From: Bacteroidales bacterium
GTDB lineage: Bacteria; Bacteroidota; Bacteroidia; Bacteroidales; UBA932
Length of the DNA stretch: 57,546 nucleotides
Direction of reading: 5' to 3'
Assembly: GCA_017534745.1 (NCBI GenBank)
Contig: JAFXVX010000006.1
Span: 1 to 57,546 of the forward strand
Below, in pieces: positions 33,631 through 42,131 of the stretch (position 1 is the stretch's first letter; each line of letters starts with the position of its first letter). The notes beneath the pieces are model-generated. The model had not been told where the DNA came from and searched no databases. It saw nothing but the letters and a program-made list of their open reading frames with translations. The position numbers and the translations under genes are program-made.

Positions 33631-33661
33631 GCAGTACGAAAAGAGAGCGTGCTGCTTTTTT
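33631..33661 (+). terminator. Terminator of the ORF6N cassette
   Basis: Stem GCAGTACG (33631-33638) with CGTGCTGC (33648-33655), one G-T pair, a 9-nt loop and a following run of six T. The 5' arm is part of the cassette's right inverted repeat. Confidence 0.7.
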
Positions 33662-33676
33662 ATTTAAAAGGTGGAT

Positions 33677-35593
33677 ATGAAAAGGAATCTTATAACAAAT
33701 TTGATGAAAGCGGGCCTTGTGGCCGCCGTTGCGCTTGGTGTGGCTGCAGGCTGCACCAAGAGTGAATCCTTTGAGGAGTCGGATGTCGAGAACGGGTCCG
33801 TCGATGGGATAGTGCTTCGCGCTTCTTTGCCGGAAGGGGCTACAAAGACGCTGCTTTCGGAAGATGGTGATGTATATAAAATCCTCTGGCAGACTGGCGA
33901 CCGGGTGTCCATCAACGGAAACCTGTCCGAGGCTGTAGCGGATTCCGATAATGGAAAGAAAGCCGTCGATTTCACGGTGAATGGCTCGCTGAGTGCTCCT
34001 TACAAGGTGCTTTACCCTGGGACAAACTCTGCCAATGTGATTGCGCTCCCGGCTAAGCAGAATTATGTGGTGAACAGTTTCGATCCTAGGGCCGCCGCCT
34101 CGTTCGGCAATGCGCGCAAGAACGGCAATGACTACGTCGCTTCCCTGACGCATTTCTGCGGAGTCATCCGTTTTGCGCTCAAGGGCTCGGCCACTCTGGA
34201 TCGTATCGAGCTGAACGCCCTTGGCGGCGAGAAATTATACGGTAACTTTACCCTGGCAACGAACAGCGAGGGCTTCACCGGCTCTTTCTCGGGCGGCACG
34301 GCAGGTACATTGACTTACAGTTTCGGCCAGTCTGGCCTGGAGCTCAGTGGCACTGATACTCCGATCTACATCGCTATTCCGGCGCAGGCCTATTCGGCCG
34401 GCATCGAGGCCCTTGTCTATCAGGAGGACGGTGCCTTCATGCGCCTCAAATTCTGGGGTAGCGGCTCGACGCTCGGCGCCGATGACATTGTCGTCTTCGA
34501 GTCCAAGACCTACGCCGCCGGTCGCACGGAGAATATCCTTGCCATCAATACCCTGACCGCCGAGGCGGGCGGCGATCCTACTCCCTCCGCAGCGGGTATC
34601 ACTGTCGGCGTCTATAACATCAAGATGCAAGAGAACCGTACAGGCACAAACAACACATATATTGACATGAGCCGCACCGATGTCCAGGCCGGCCTGGGCT
34701 CCTCCATCGCAGGTATGGGAGCGGATATATTCGGCATCAATGAAGTCGGTGAAGACAACATGCCGGGCGAGACGCACGATATCAAAGCCTGGGCGATTGC
34801 CCAGGGCCTATCGAGCAGCAACTACACCTGGAAGATGGATTATCCCAACAAGGTGAGCAGGAGCGGAATTATTAGTTATTCATATTCCGCCGAAATGTAC
34901 TACGCCAACGTTTTCGCTTACAATAAGAATACTATCGTAGTCGAAGACGAAGGTTATGTGTGGCTTTGCAACGACGAAGACGATTACTGGTCATCCATGA
35001 AGAATGCCTACGAACATAGTACCGGCCGCCATACGGCAGTATGGGCCAAATGCCGGCACAAGGCTTCGGGTAAGCGCTTCTGGTTTATCGTGACTCATTT
35101 TGACACATATCTTGGTAACGATGACGGCGATAATCTTCACAATGTCAAGAGTTTCAAGATATTTGCCCAGCATCTCAAAAACGATGTGGAAGATCTTCCG
35201 ATTATAGCGGTCGGAGACTTGAACTTCGGCTCGAAGGAAGAAGACAAGACCACCGACTGTCCCAACTATCTCGAACTCACTTCCTACTGGACCGATGTCT
35301 ATGATACCATGTATGCCGCACATAGTGCAGCAGGAGACCTCAACGGTTGGTACTACAAGACCTACAACGGCACCATGACCGGTACCCAGCACAATTATTA
35401 CTATCCCTTCTTATCGTTTACGAAGAACCATCCTGACAGGCGTCTGGACCACATTATCTACAAGAACAGTGCTTCGCAAAGTGTGACCCCGACTTCCTAC
35501 AAAACCATCCGCAGGACGTATGTGGCAGAGGATGATAATACCTGGTGCCCGTCCGACCACTTTGCTGTGGTCGCGTATATGACGCTTGACTAG
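33677..35593 (+). CDS. Lipoprotein: fimbrillin-like module plus EEP phosphodiesterase (EEP2)
   Basis: A 638-residue predicted lipoprotein (lipobox GVAAGC at about 26). The N-terminal fimbrillin-like module (about 45-305) is almost the same DNA as in EEP1: 33875-34584 matches 26154-26863 without gaps and with only about 15 differences. The EEP domain (about 310-638) is clearly diverged but complete: VGVYNIK, FGINEVG, AVGDLNFG, RRLDHII and PSDHFAVV. Start ATG 33677 is used because the GTG two codons earlier is weaker. It sits 16 bp after the ORF6N terminator and no own promoter is visible, so the cassette insertion may have separated it from the upstream operon. Confidence 0.87.
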   Translation: MKRNLITNLMKAGLVAAVALGVAAGCTKSESFEESDVENGSVDGIVLRASLPEGATKTLLSEDGDVYKILWQTGDRVSINGNLSEAVADSDNGKKAVDFTVNGSLSAPYKVLYPGTNSANVIALPAKQNYVVNSFDPRAAASFGNARKNGNDYVASLTHFCGVIRFALKGSATLDRIELNALGGEKLYGNFTLATNSEGFTGSFSGGTAGTLTYSFGQSGLELSGTDTPIYIAIPAQAYSAGIEALVYQEDGAFMRLKFWGSGSTLGADDIVVFESKTYAAGRTENILAINTLTAEAGGDPTPSAAGITVGVYNIKMQENRTGTNNTYIDMSRTDVQAGLGSSIAGMGADIFGINEVGEDNMPGETHDIKAWAIAQGLSSSNYTWKMDYPNKVSRSGIISYSYSAEMYYANVFAYNKNTIVVEDEGYVWLCNDEDDYWSSMKNAYEHSTGRHTAVWAKCRHKASGKRFWFIVTHFDTYLGNDDGDNLHNVKSFKIFAQHLKNDVEDLPIIAVGDLNFGSKEEDKTTDCPNYLELTSYWTDVYDTMYAAHSAAGDLNGWYYKTYNGTMTGTQHNYYYPFLSFTKNHPDRRLDHIIYKNSASQSVTPTSYKTIRRTYVAEDDNTWCPSDHFAVVAYMTLD

Positions 35594-35610
35594 TATATTT
35601 TCTCGCCCGT

Positions 35611-35975
35611 ATGCGTGCAAGGAGAATACTGTTTGCCGCACTGGCGGTGGTGGCTCTTGCCTGTACGGGGGAAGAGGTGGGGGATGATGCGGCCGGGACT
35701 GATCCGGAGCACGAGGTAGTGCCGCCCGAGCCCGAACCGGAACCCGAGCCGGAACCGGAGGACGGGCTGGTCATCCATAACGCAGAAGAGCTGAGGGCAT
35801 CCCTCTCAAACCCTGCTGATGAGGAAAAGGTGTACCTTTTCAAAGACGTCGATCTCGAGGGAGTGTCTGTCTCGGCGTGAGCGTTTCCAACGGCTTCGGG
35901 AACAGGTACGAGTGTACTGACGTCATAGAACAGGACTGCTGGTATCCCTCCTATATGAAATACGGCAATATTTAA
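35611..35975 (+). pseudogene. Broken lipoprotein gene
   Basis: An open frame from ATG 35611 encodes a lipoprotein start (MRARRILFAALAVVALACTG) followed by a Pro-Glu repeat (PEPEPEPEPE), ELRASLSNPADEEKVYLFKD, and a TGA at 35878. In another frame the DNA continues GVSVSNGFGNRYECTDVIEQ, then DCWYPSYMKYGNI and a TAA at 35973-35975, directly abutting the next ATG. The repeated GVSVS at the join suggests an internal deletion with frameshift that fused a head and a tail. The original family is unclear. A short functional 89-residue lipoprotein cannot be excluded. Confidence 0.6.
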
Positions 35976-37058
35976 ATGGTGAGGAGAGCACATATCGCTT
36001 TGATGCGGGCGCTGATTGTCGGTGTCTGCGCCTTGGCGATGGTCGCCTGTGGGAAGGAAAAGACATCGGGGGAGGGCGGCGCGACTCCTCCCGATCCGGT
36101 GGTCCCCCCCGGTCCCGGTCCCCAGCCGCAGCAGAAGGAACTGGTCTTCCAGCTCAAGGTCGCAACGGTGAACCTCCTCAAGCCGGAGGGGCGCAGGAGT
36201 GAAATGTCCCTGGAAAAAGAGAGTGTCCGGGGAGCCCTTGGCGCCTCCATTGCCGAGACCGGCGCCAGCCTCATTGCCTTCAATGAGCTGGACGACGTTT
36301 TCATCGCCGGCTGGGAAGAGCTCTTTTCCGGCATTCCGAGCGAAGCGAGAGAATCTTTTTCCTCCTGGGAGTGGAGCCTGGAGTGGCCGAACGACATTAA
36401 GGAGAGCGGCGAGGTGCTGTATTCCTACTCCAACGGGTTTGCCTACGACAGCGAGGTGCTGGAACTTAAGGAGAGTGGCTATGTCTGGCTCTCAAAGGAG
36501 GAGGGAGGGAAGTGGTACACCGATCCGGCGGAGGCTTACAAGAAGGTCGGCAGCCCGGAACGGACCTGTATCTGGACACGGTTTGTCCACAGGGCGACCG
36601 GTAAGGAATTTCATTTCTTCGTGACCCATCTCCCGACCTCTTCGCAGGGCGGGGGAGAGACTATGGCGATGAATGTCCTCTGGTTTGCCAGATCCAAGGC
36701 GCCGGACGGCTGGCAGGTCCTCTGCGGCGATTTCAACAGTGCCCCGGGATCAAATGAAAGGCCCTACAACGTTTTGAAGGCCTCCTGGAGTGATGCTTAT
36801 GAGACTGTCGGGGCCGCCGGAAAACTTGGTCCTTATGCCACCTGTCCGGGGACCCTGAGCGGTTCATCTACAAAGTATTACTACACTGTTGACGTTTATA
36901 CTAAAGATCCGAAACGCCGGATAGACCATATAATGACCCGCGGCGATTGCTCGGCCAGCACTTATGCCACTGTTGTCCACACCTATTTCTACAGCGGAAA
37001 ATACTGGTGTCCGTCCGACCATTTGCCTGTTGTGGCAACTATAGATTTTTACGAATGA
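35976..37058 (+). CDS. EEP-family phosphodiesterase lipoprotein (EEP3)
   Basis: A 360-residue predicted lipoprotein (lipobox AMVAC near residue 25, then a Pro-rich spacer PPDPVVPPGPGPQPQ) with one EEP domain and no fimbrillin module. All catalytic motifs are present: VATVNLL, IAFNELD, LCGDFNSAPG, RRIDHIM and PSDHLPVV. Residues near 119-128 (SGIPSEARES) come from a dispersed-repeat unit. The first ATG, right after the upstream TAA, is used; an internal ATG at 36003 would also give a good signal peptide. The stop overlaps the next start by 4 bp (ATGA), so it is coupled to the calcineurin-type gene. Confidence 0.87.
   Translation: MVRRAHIALMRALIVGVCALAMVACGKEKTSGEGGATPPDPVVPPGPGPQPQQKELVFQLKVATVNLLKPEGRRSEMSLEKESVRGALGASIAETGASLIAFNELDDVFIAGWEELFSGIPSEARESFSSWEWSLEWPNDIKESGEVLYSYSNGFAYDSEVLELKESGYVWLSKEEGGKWYTDPAEAYKKVGSPERTCIWTRFVHRATGKEFHFFVTHLPTSSQGGGETMAMNVLWFARSKAPDGWQVLCGDFNSAPGSNERPYNVLKASWSDAYETVGAAGKLGPYATCPGTLSGSSTKYYYTVDVYTKDPKRRIDHIMTRGDCSASTYATVVHTYFYSGKYWCPSDHLPVVATIDFYE
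36330..36357. repeat. Dispersed repeat copy H, in frame in EEP3
   Basis: Unit GGCATTCCGAGCGAAGCG then AGAGAATCTT, close to the repeat consensus but lacking the TGT start. It is translated as GIPSEARES. Confidence 0.6.
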
Positions 37059-40000
37059 AAAGGTTTTTACTGATCAGCGCAGCCCTGCTGGCGCTCGTTT
37101 CCTGCAAGAAGGAAAATGAAGAAGCCACCCCCGAACCCGTAAGGGGTGAGATCACCGTCAATACTGTCGGCACGGTTGTTCTTTCCGACGAAGGCGACAG
37201 CAAGCCGGTGTCGTTCTCCGCTACCCTGGACTGGACGGCATCTTCGGACGCCGCATGGCTCACGGTAAATCCGCTGAGAGGCCCAGCCGGTGACGCATCC
37301 ATCACTGTTTCGGCCGTAGAAAACCCGGATTACGACCCCAGGACGGCAAACCTCACCATCACCTGCGGAGAGGCTTCCAAGACCGTACAGGTCACCCAGA
37401 AGCAGAAGGGCGCCCTTCTCCTCACCGAGTCGACGATTTCCGTCGGCGAGGAAGGCGGCATGGTCACCATCACCGCGAAGGCCAATTCCAATGTCTCCGC
37501 GGCAATCGACCAGGCTGCGGCAGGGTGGATTACCGACGTGACGACAAAAGGCCTCGTTGATTATGTCTTCGAATTCGAAATCGCAGGTAACCAGGACGAA
37601 AATGCGAGGAGCGGGGACATTGTCTTTACCAATGAGACCGGCAGCGAGACCGTGACCATCGAACAGGCTGGCTATCAGCCGATAGTGGCCAATGTCATTG
37701 GTACCGTGACTTGCGGCGGCGCGCCCCTTGAGGGCGTGCTCGTCTCCGATGGTATCAACATCGTGGAGACCGACGCGAGCGGCACCTACCATCTCCAGTC
37801 GGACAAGAAATGGAAATACGTGTTCGTTATCCTTCCTTCCGGCTATGAGGCGCCCGTCGATGGGGTCCTGCCGGAGATATGGAAGCCCCTGTCCGAAGAG
37901 GCAGACGTCACCGAGCAGGTTGACTTCGAACTCGTCGAGTCCTCCGCCGGCGACGACTTCACTTTGTTCGTTCTCGGCGATATGCATCTTGCCCGTCGCA
38001 CGGGTGACCTGGCGCAATTTGACAAAGTGGCGCAGTTCATGCGTTCGTACATGGACGCCGCCCCAGGCAAGGTGTATGCCCTAACCCTTGGCGATATGAC
38101 ATGGGATATGTACTGGGTGGCCAACAACTACGGCTTCTCCGACTACCTCCAGACGGTCAACAGCTATTTCGCCGGCATCCCGTTCTTCCACACGATGGGT
38201 AACCACGACAACGAGATGGAGCAGGCCGGCGACTACTACAAGGCTCTCAAATACACCGAGAACCTCGCTCCTGACTACTATTCCTTCAACCTCGGCAAGA
38301 TCCACTTCATTGTCCTTGACAACATGGATTTCACCGGAGTTGAATCCGGCGAGGAGAACCGCAGCAAATACAAGAAGAACATTACGCTCGAGGAGCAGGA
38401 GTGGCTCCGCCAGGATCTTTCACACGTGAATCCTTCGACTCCGATCTTCGTGACCGGCCACGAGCCTCTCGCCAGGCCGTCCGGTCTGAACTGGGGTGAG
38501 GAACTTAACGGTCCCGACATCGACCTTGACACCTTCCTCGGGATGTTCGCCGGCTACAATGTGAGGTTCCTCAGCGGCCACACCCACAACACCTTCTTCC
38601 GCCGTTACAACTCCAATTTTGTCGAGCACAACAGCGGAGCTGTCTGCGCCAGCTGGTGGTGGTCCGGGTATATCAACCCGGGCATCCATATCGCCCAGGA
38701 CGGTGCTCCGGGAGGATTTACCATCTGGAACATCAGCGGCACGGAGTGCACCCACTACTATCAGGCCGCCCTCCAGAGTCCGGAATACCAGTTCCGCGCC
38801 TATGACATGAACTCCGTCAAGGAGACTATCACCGAGGACCTTTCCGATCACACCGGCTATCCGAAGTACTACAACCATATTCAGGAATACGGCGACAATG
38901 TGATCCTCGTCAACGTCTGGGATTATGACGAAGACTGGACGGTAGAGATTTCCGAGAACGGCACGCCTCTTCAGGTGAGCGAGGTAGGTGTCTATGATCC
39001 GCTCCACATCTATGCGATGACGATCCCTCGTCTGAACAACTACAACACGACGACCTTCAGCACGGCCAAGTGGTGTCACTTCTTCAAAGCGACGGCTTCC
39101 GCGGCCGACACTCCCGTGACGGTCACCGTCACCGACCGCTACGGCAACGTCTTCACCGAGGAGATGAACCGCCCGAAGGCGTTCACCATCAATGAGTACA
39201 GGAATGAAATGGCATACGAGAAGCCGCAGGCTGAGTTCGTGGCCGGGACTTCTTCCTCTGTCATCTTTGAATGGACGGTCGGCGGGACTGCCGCCGAGGA
39301 TGCCGCGGTGCCATATAAGCTGGAACTCTTCCGCGACTCCGCCTGCTCCGACCTTGTGGTTTCCTATGACGTTCCGGAAAGTCATACCTGCTGGGATGGC
39401 AATGCGCTGAGGTTCGTATTCGGCGGCCTTCAGCCTTCGACCACATATTATTTCAAGGTCACCAATACTGGAAATGGCGATGTCTCCGACGTAGTTTCCG
39501 GACGGACTGCCGATTTCACCGTGGTGGATCCCGCAGATGTGCTAAATGCCGCCGCTGGCTCTGTGATTCTCGCCGAAGACTTCAGCGAGATTCCCTGGAT
39601 GTCCGATGTCAATTACAAGGCGGCCGGATTCGTGCCTGCTGCCAAAACTTTGGATCCGATAACAGGCACCGATCACTCCGGCAGTTTCATCGAGTACGAT
39701 TCCACCGCACGGCGTCTCTACGGCGACACCAAGGTCACTGACGACTATCGTCTCTACAACTGGGGTTTCTTCGGAAACAGCTCTGTCTATGCGCAGAACG
39801 GATTCCTGAGGGTTGGAACCACCCAGACCGAGACGGCACGAACCCACATCGTTACTCCAGCTCTATCCGGCATCCCTGCCGGCTATTCAGCCACGGTGGA
39901 TGTGACCGTTACCGCCTGTATGATGGACCATGATAATGATGTCGCCGTGTTCCTGGAGGACAGGTCCGCCCTGACGCTCAAACTCGCCCCGGACCAGAGT

Positions 40001-42037
40001 GGAAGCACCAATCCATCCTTCTCCAGCCAGGGTGGCAAGTATGAGGGTGCGTCGCTCTCCAATGGCGTCGCCCTGGATGCGCCGTACAGGGAGCTCACGA
40101 CCAAGACCGTGCGACTGGAAGGCGTGACGGCTACCAACTGCCTCCTGATCGGCACCCTCAACCACGTATCGAAGAAGAACCGCTTCTGGCTCAGCGACGT
40201 CAAGGTCCAGATCGTTTCTTTGGAAGAGATTCCTGACCTCGAGGCTTCCTTTGGCAAAGCATCGTCTTCTTCCCTGTCCTTTACCTGGACGGAAGGTAAC
40301 GGCGCTTCCGATGATGTGAGCAAGCCTTACACGATTGCCCTTTACAAGGATGCTGCTTGTACGGATCTTTACGTGAGCCACAATATTTCGGCAGGTCATA
40401 GCTGTTGGAATAACAAGCAGCCCCGCTTCGTGTTCGGCGGCCTTGACCAGAATACTGACTACTGGTTCAAGGTGACGGACACGACGGAAGGCGACGAGAA
40501 GGTCTCCAATGTCGTCAAGGCAACGACCCTTCCGTTTACCAGGGTTGATGCATCGACAGTAAGTAATGCCGGAGTCGGGGATATCATCCTTGGGGAGGAT
40601 TTCTCCGAGGTGCACTACGGTCCGGATGAGTTCGACAATGCGGCAGGATTTATACCCAGTCCGCATACGCTTGAGCCCATTACCGGTGAAGATCCTTCCG
40701 GTTCTTTTGAAAAGTATAATTCGACCTCCACCCGCCTCTGGGGCAATGGATTCGTCATAACTGAAGGTACCCGCCTCTCCCATGGATGGGGGTTCTACGG
40801 TAACAGTGCAGTCTATTCAAGAGTCGGTTATTTCCGTTGTGCAACAACCGAAGTCAGAAATGGCAATGCTGCCCGTACCCATATCGTAACACCTAAACTT
40901 CGCGGTATCCCGGATGGCTACGTCGCAACCATTGAGGTAACGGTCACGGACCGTATGTACGAGACCAATGGCGATGTTGGGGTGTTTGTGAGCTCAAATC
41001 TCACGATGAAGACTACGACCGATACAGGGAGTTCCGATTTCGGTAAATACACGGGAAGCGGCGCGCTCAATAACGGATACGCGCTCGGGATCAGCACGGG
41101 CAGTTGGCAGACGAAGAGCGTGACTATTTCCGGCGTCACCAATCAGGATCAGCTCCTCATAGGTTCTTATGAAAGTATTACCGGATCCGACGGCAAGAGC
41201 AAGAACCGCCACAATTTCTCGGACATTGTCGTAAGGATTGTAGCGTTGAACGACCCCAACCGCACCACGAAAGTGAGTATCATCGGGGACTCCATCTCCA
41301 CCTTTAAGAATTGGTGCGACGAGACCAAGGGCGGCGCCTACTATCCCAAAAGCGACTGCGATGTTTCCGCCGTTTCCGACACCTGGTGGCACCGGCTCAT
41401 CTACTATAAGATGAGTACAGGTGTTTTCGAGAAAAATATATCTGCAGGCAACACCACAGTGGTACAGAACACTACGGGCGATTCCGGCGCCTATTGGTAC
41501 GGATGGGATTTCGGTACGCGTTTGCAGCAGAAGGGGATAGGGAATCCGGATATTGTTATTATATTTGGTGGGACCAATGACTACGGCCACACCTTGTACA
41601 ACAATACTTCAGAAGAACTTATAGACGGCGTGGAGATGGGAGCGGAGTCATTCCCTTCTTCCAGCCAGAGCCGCCTGGAAGAACTGTACGGCGAGGCCAT
41701 TGCAACGTCTGATGCTGACGAAGCCGACGCCCTGGACGGATCTACTTTCTGCTCGGCGTATATAAGGCTTATACAGATGATAAAGGTCCGTCACCCTGCC
41801 GCCAAGGTGGTATGCGTGATAGGGGATTACCTCTATTATGGTCAGGGCCAGGCAATTTGCCGTATCGCCGATCTTTTCGGCGACGACTCTGTGAGGACGG
41901 TGGACATCCTTTCCAAGTATGGCTACAAAGCCAATTCGGCCATTCCTAAATACAACTATGCCCACCCCACTGCGGCCGGCATGACCAAGATCGCAGATGA
42001 AATCTACCTGGCGGTAGGCGACTGGATTGACGAATAG
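37055..42037 (+). CDS. Multidomain lipoprotein: BACON, calcineurin-type phosphoesterase, SGNH esterase
   Basis: A 1660-residue predicted lipoprotein (MKRFLLISAALLALVSC, Cys17). Order of parts: two BACON modules (about 33-200); a small carboxypeptidase-regulatory-like fold (about 208-285); a calcineurin-type metallophosphoesterase (about 300-520) with GDMHLARR, LGDMTWDMYW, MGNHDNEM, VTGHEPLA and SGHTHNTFF; its C-terminal beta domain (to about 715); two fibronectin-III-like plus carbohydrate-module-like blocks (about 720-1390); and an SGNH/GDSL hydrolase (about 1400-1660) with IGDSIS, FGGTNDYG and YAHPTAAGM. Both catalytic centres look intact. A dual phosphoester/carboxyl-ester hydrolase at the surface is inferred. 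The start overlaps the EEP3 stop. A 17-bp hairpin follows. Confidence 0.87.
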   Translation: MKRFLLISAALLALVSCKKENEEATPEPVRGEITVNTVGTVVLSDEGDSKPVSFSATLDWTASSDAAWLTVNPLRGPAGDASITVSAVENPDYDPRTANLTITCGEASKTVQVTQKQKGALLLTESTISVGEEGGMVTITAKANSNVSAAIDQAAAGWITDVTTKGLVDYVFEFEIAGNQDENARSGDIVFTNETGSETVTIEQAGYQPIVANVIGTVTCGGAPLEGVLVSDGINIVETDASGTYHLQSDKKWKYVFVILPSGYEAPVDGVLPEIWKPLSEEADVTEQVDFELVESSAGDDFTLFVLGDMHLARRTGDLAQFDKVAQFMRSYMDAAPGKVYALTLGDMTWDMYWVANNYGFSDYLQTVNSYFAGIPFFHTMGNHDNEMEQAGDYYKALKYTENLAPDYYSFNLGKIHFIVLDNMDFTGVESGEENRSKYKKNITLEEQEWLRQDLSHVNPSTPIFVTGHEPLARPSGLNWGEELNGPDIDLDTFLGMFAGYNVRFLSGHTHNTFFRRYNSNFVEHNSGAVCASWWWSGYINPGIHIAQDGAPGGFTIWNISGTECTHYYQAALQSPEYQFRAYDMNSVKETITEDLSDHTGYPKYYNHIQEYGDNVILVNVWDYDEDWTVEISENGTPLQVSEVGVYDPLHIYAMTIPRLNNYNTTTFSTAKWCHFFKATASAADTPVTVTVTDRYGNVFTEEMNRPKAFTINEYRNEMAYEKPQAEFVAGTSSSVIFEWTVGGTAAEDAAVPYKLELFRDSACSDLVVSYDVPESHTCWDGNALRFVFGGLQPSTTYYFKVTNTGNGDVSDVVSGRTADFTVVDPADVLNAAAGSVILAEDFSEIPWMSDVNYKAAGFVPAAKTLDPITGTDHSGSFIEYDSTARRLYGDTKVTDDYRLYNWGFFGNSSVYAQNGFLRVGTTQTETARTHIVTPALSGIPAGYSATVDVTVTACMMDHDNDVAVFLEDRSALTLKLAPDQSGSTNPSFSSQGGKYEGASLSNGVALDAPYRELTTKTVRLEGVTATNCLLIGTLNHVSKKNRFWLSDVKVQIVSLEEIPDLEASFGKASSSSLSFTWTEGNGASDDVSKPYTIALYKDAACTDLYVSHNISAGHSCWNNKQPRFVFGGLDQNTDYWFKVTDTTEGDEKVSNVVKATTLPFTRVDASTVSNAGVGDIILGEDFSEVHYGPDEFDNAAGFIPSPHTLEPITGEDPSGSFEKYNSTSTRLWGNGFVITEGTRLSHGWGFYGNSAVYSRVGYFRCATTEVRNGNAARTHIVTPKLRGIPDGYVATIEVTVTDRMYETNGDVGVFVSSNLTMKTTTDTGSSDFGKYTGSGALNNGYALGISTGSWQTKSVTISGVTNQDQLLIGSYESITGSDGKSKNRHNFSDIVVRIVALNDPNRTTKVSIIGDSISTFKNWCDETKGGAYYPKSDCDVSAVSDTWWHRLIYYKMSTGVFEKNISAGNTTVVQNTTGDSGAYWYGWDFGTRLQQKGIGNPDIVIIFGGTNDYGHTLYNNTSEELIDGVEMGAESFPSSSQSRLEELYGEAIATSDADEADALDGSTFCSAYIRLIQMIKVRHPAAKVVCVIGDYLYYGQGQAICRIADLFGDDSVRTVDILSKYGYKANSAIPKYNYAHPTAAGMTKIADEIYLAVGDWIDE

Positions 42038-42093
42038 CCAGGCCTGTGGGATAGAGTCGTGGGGGATAAGTGCCTGGTGATGAGTGGATTATT

Positions 42094-42131
42094 GAAAATC
42101 AATCTGTAGAGTTTTCTACAGATTGATTTTC
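42094..42131. terminator. Perfect 17-bp hairpin between convergent genes
   Basis: Arms 42094-42110 (GAAAATCAATCTGTAGA) and 42115-42131 are perfect complements around a GTTT loop. It stands between the plus-strand SGNH gene and minus-strand aroK and contains the aroK stop codon, so it probably serves as a two-way terminator. It lacks a long T-run. Confidence 0.65.

Larger units (their letters stand above)
32807..33661 (+). mobile_element. ORF6N cassette 2 (intact)
   Basis: The unit has direct-repeat copy 2, a promoter, a complete ORF6N gene and the right inverted repeat TTTGCGGTAAGCAGTA (about 33621-33636), complementary to the left end TACTGCTTACCGCAAA at about 32898. The right end also forms the 5' arm of a terminator. 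No transposase lies within. Confidence 0.65.

Noticed and set aside
36947..37054. Upstream extension of the calcineurin-type gene
   Set aside because: The longer frame runs inside EEP3 and would bury the lipoprotein signal peptide that begins at 37055.
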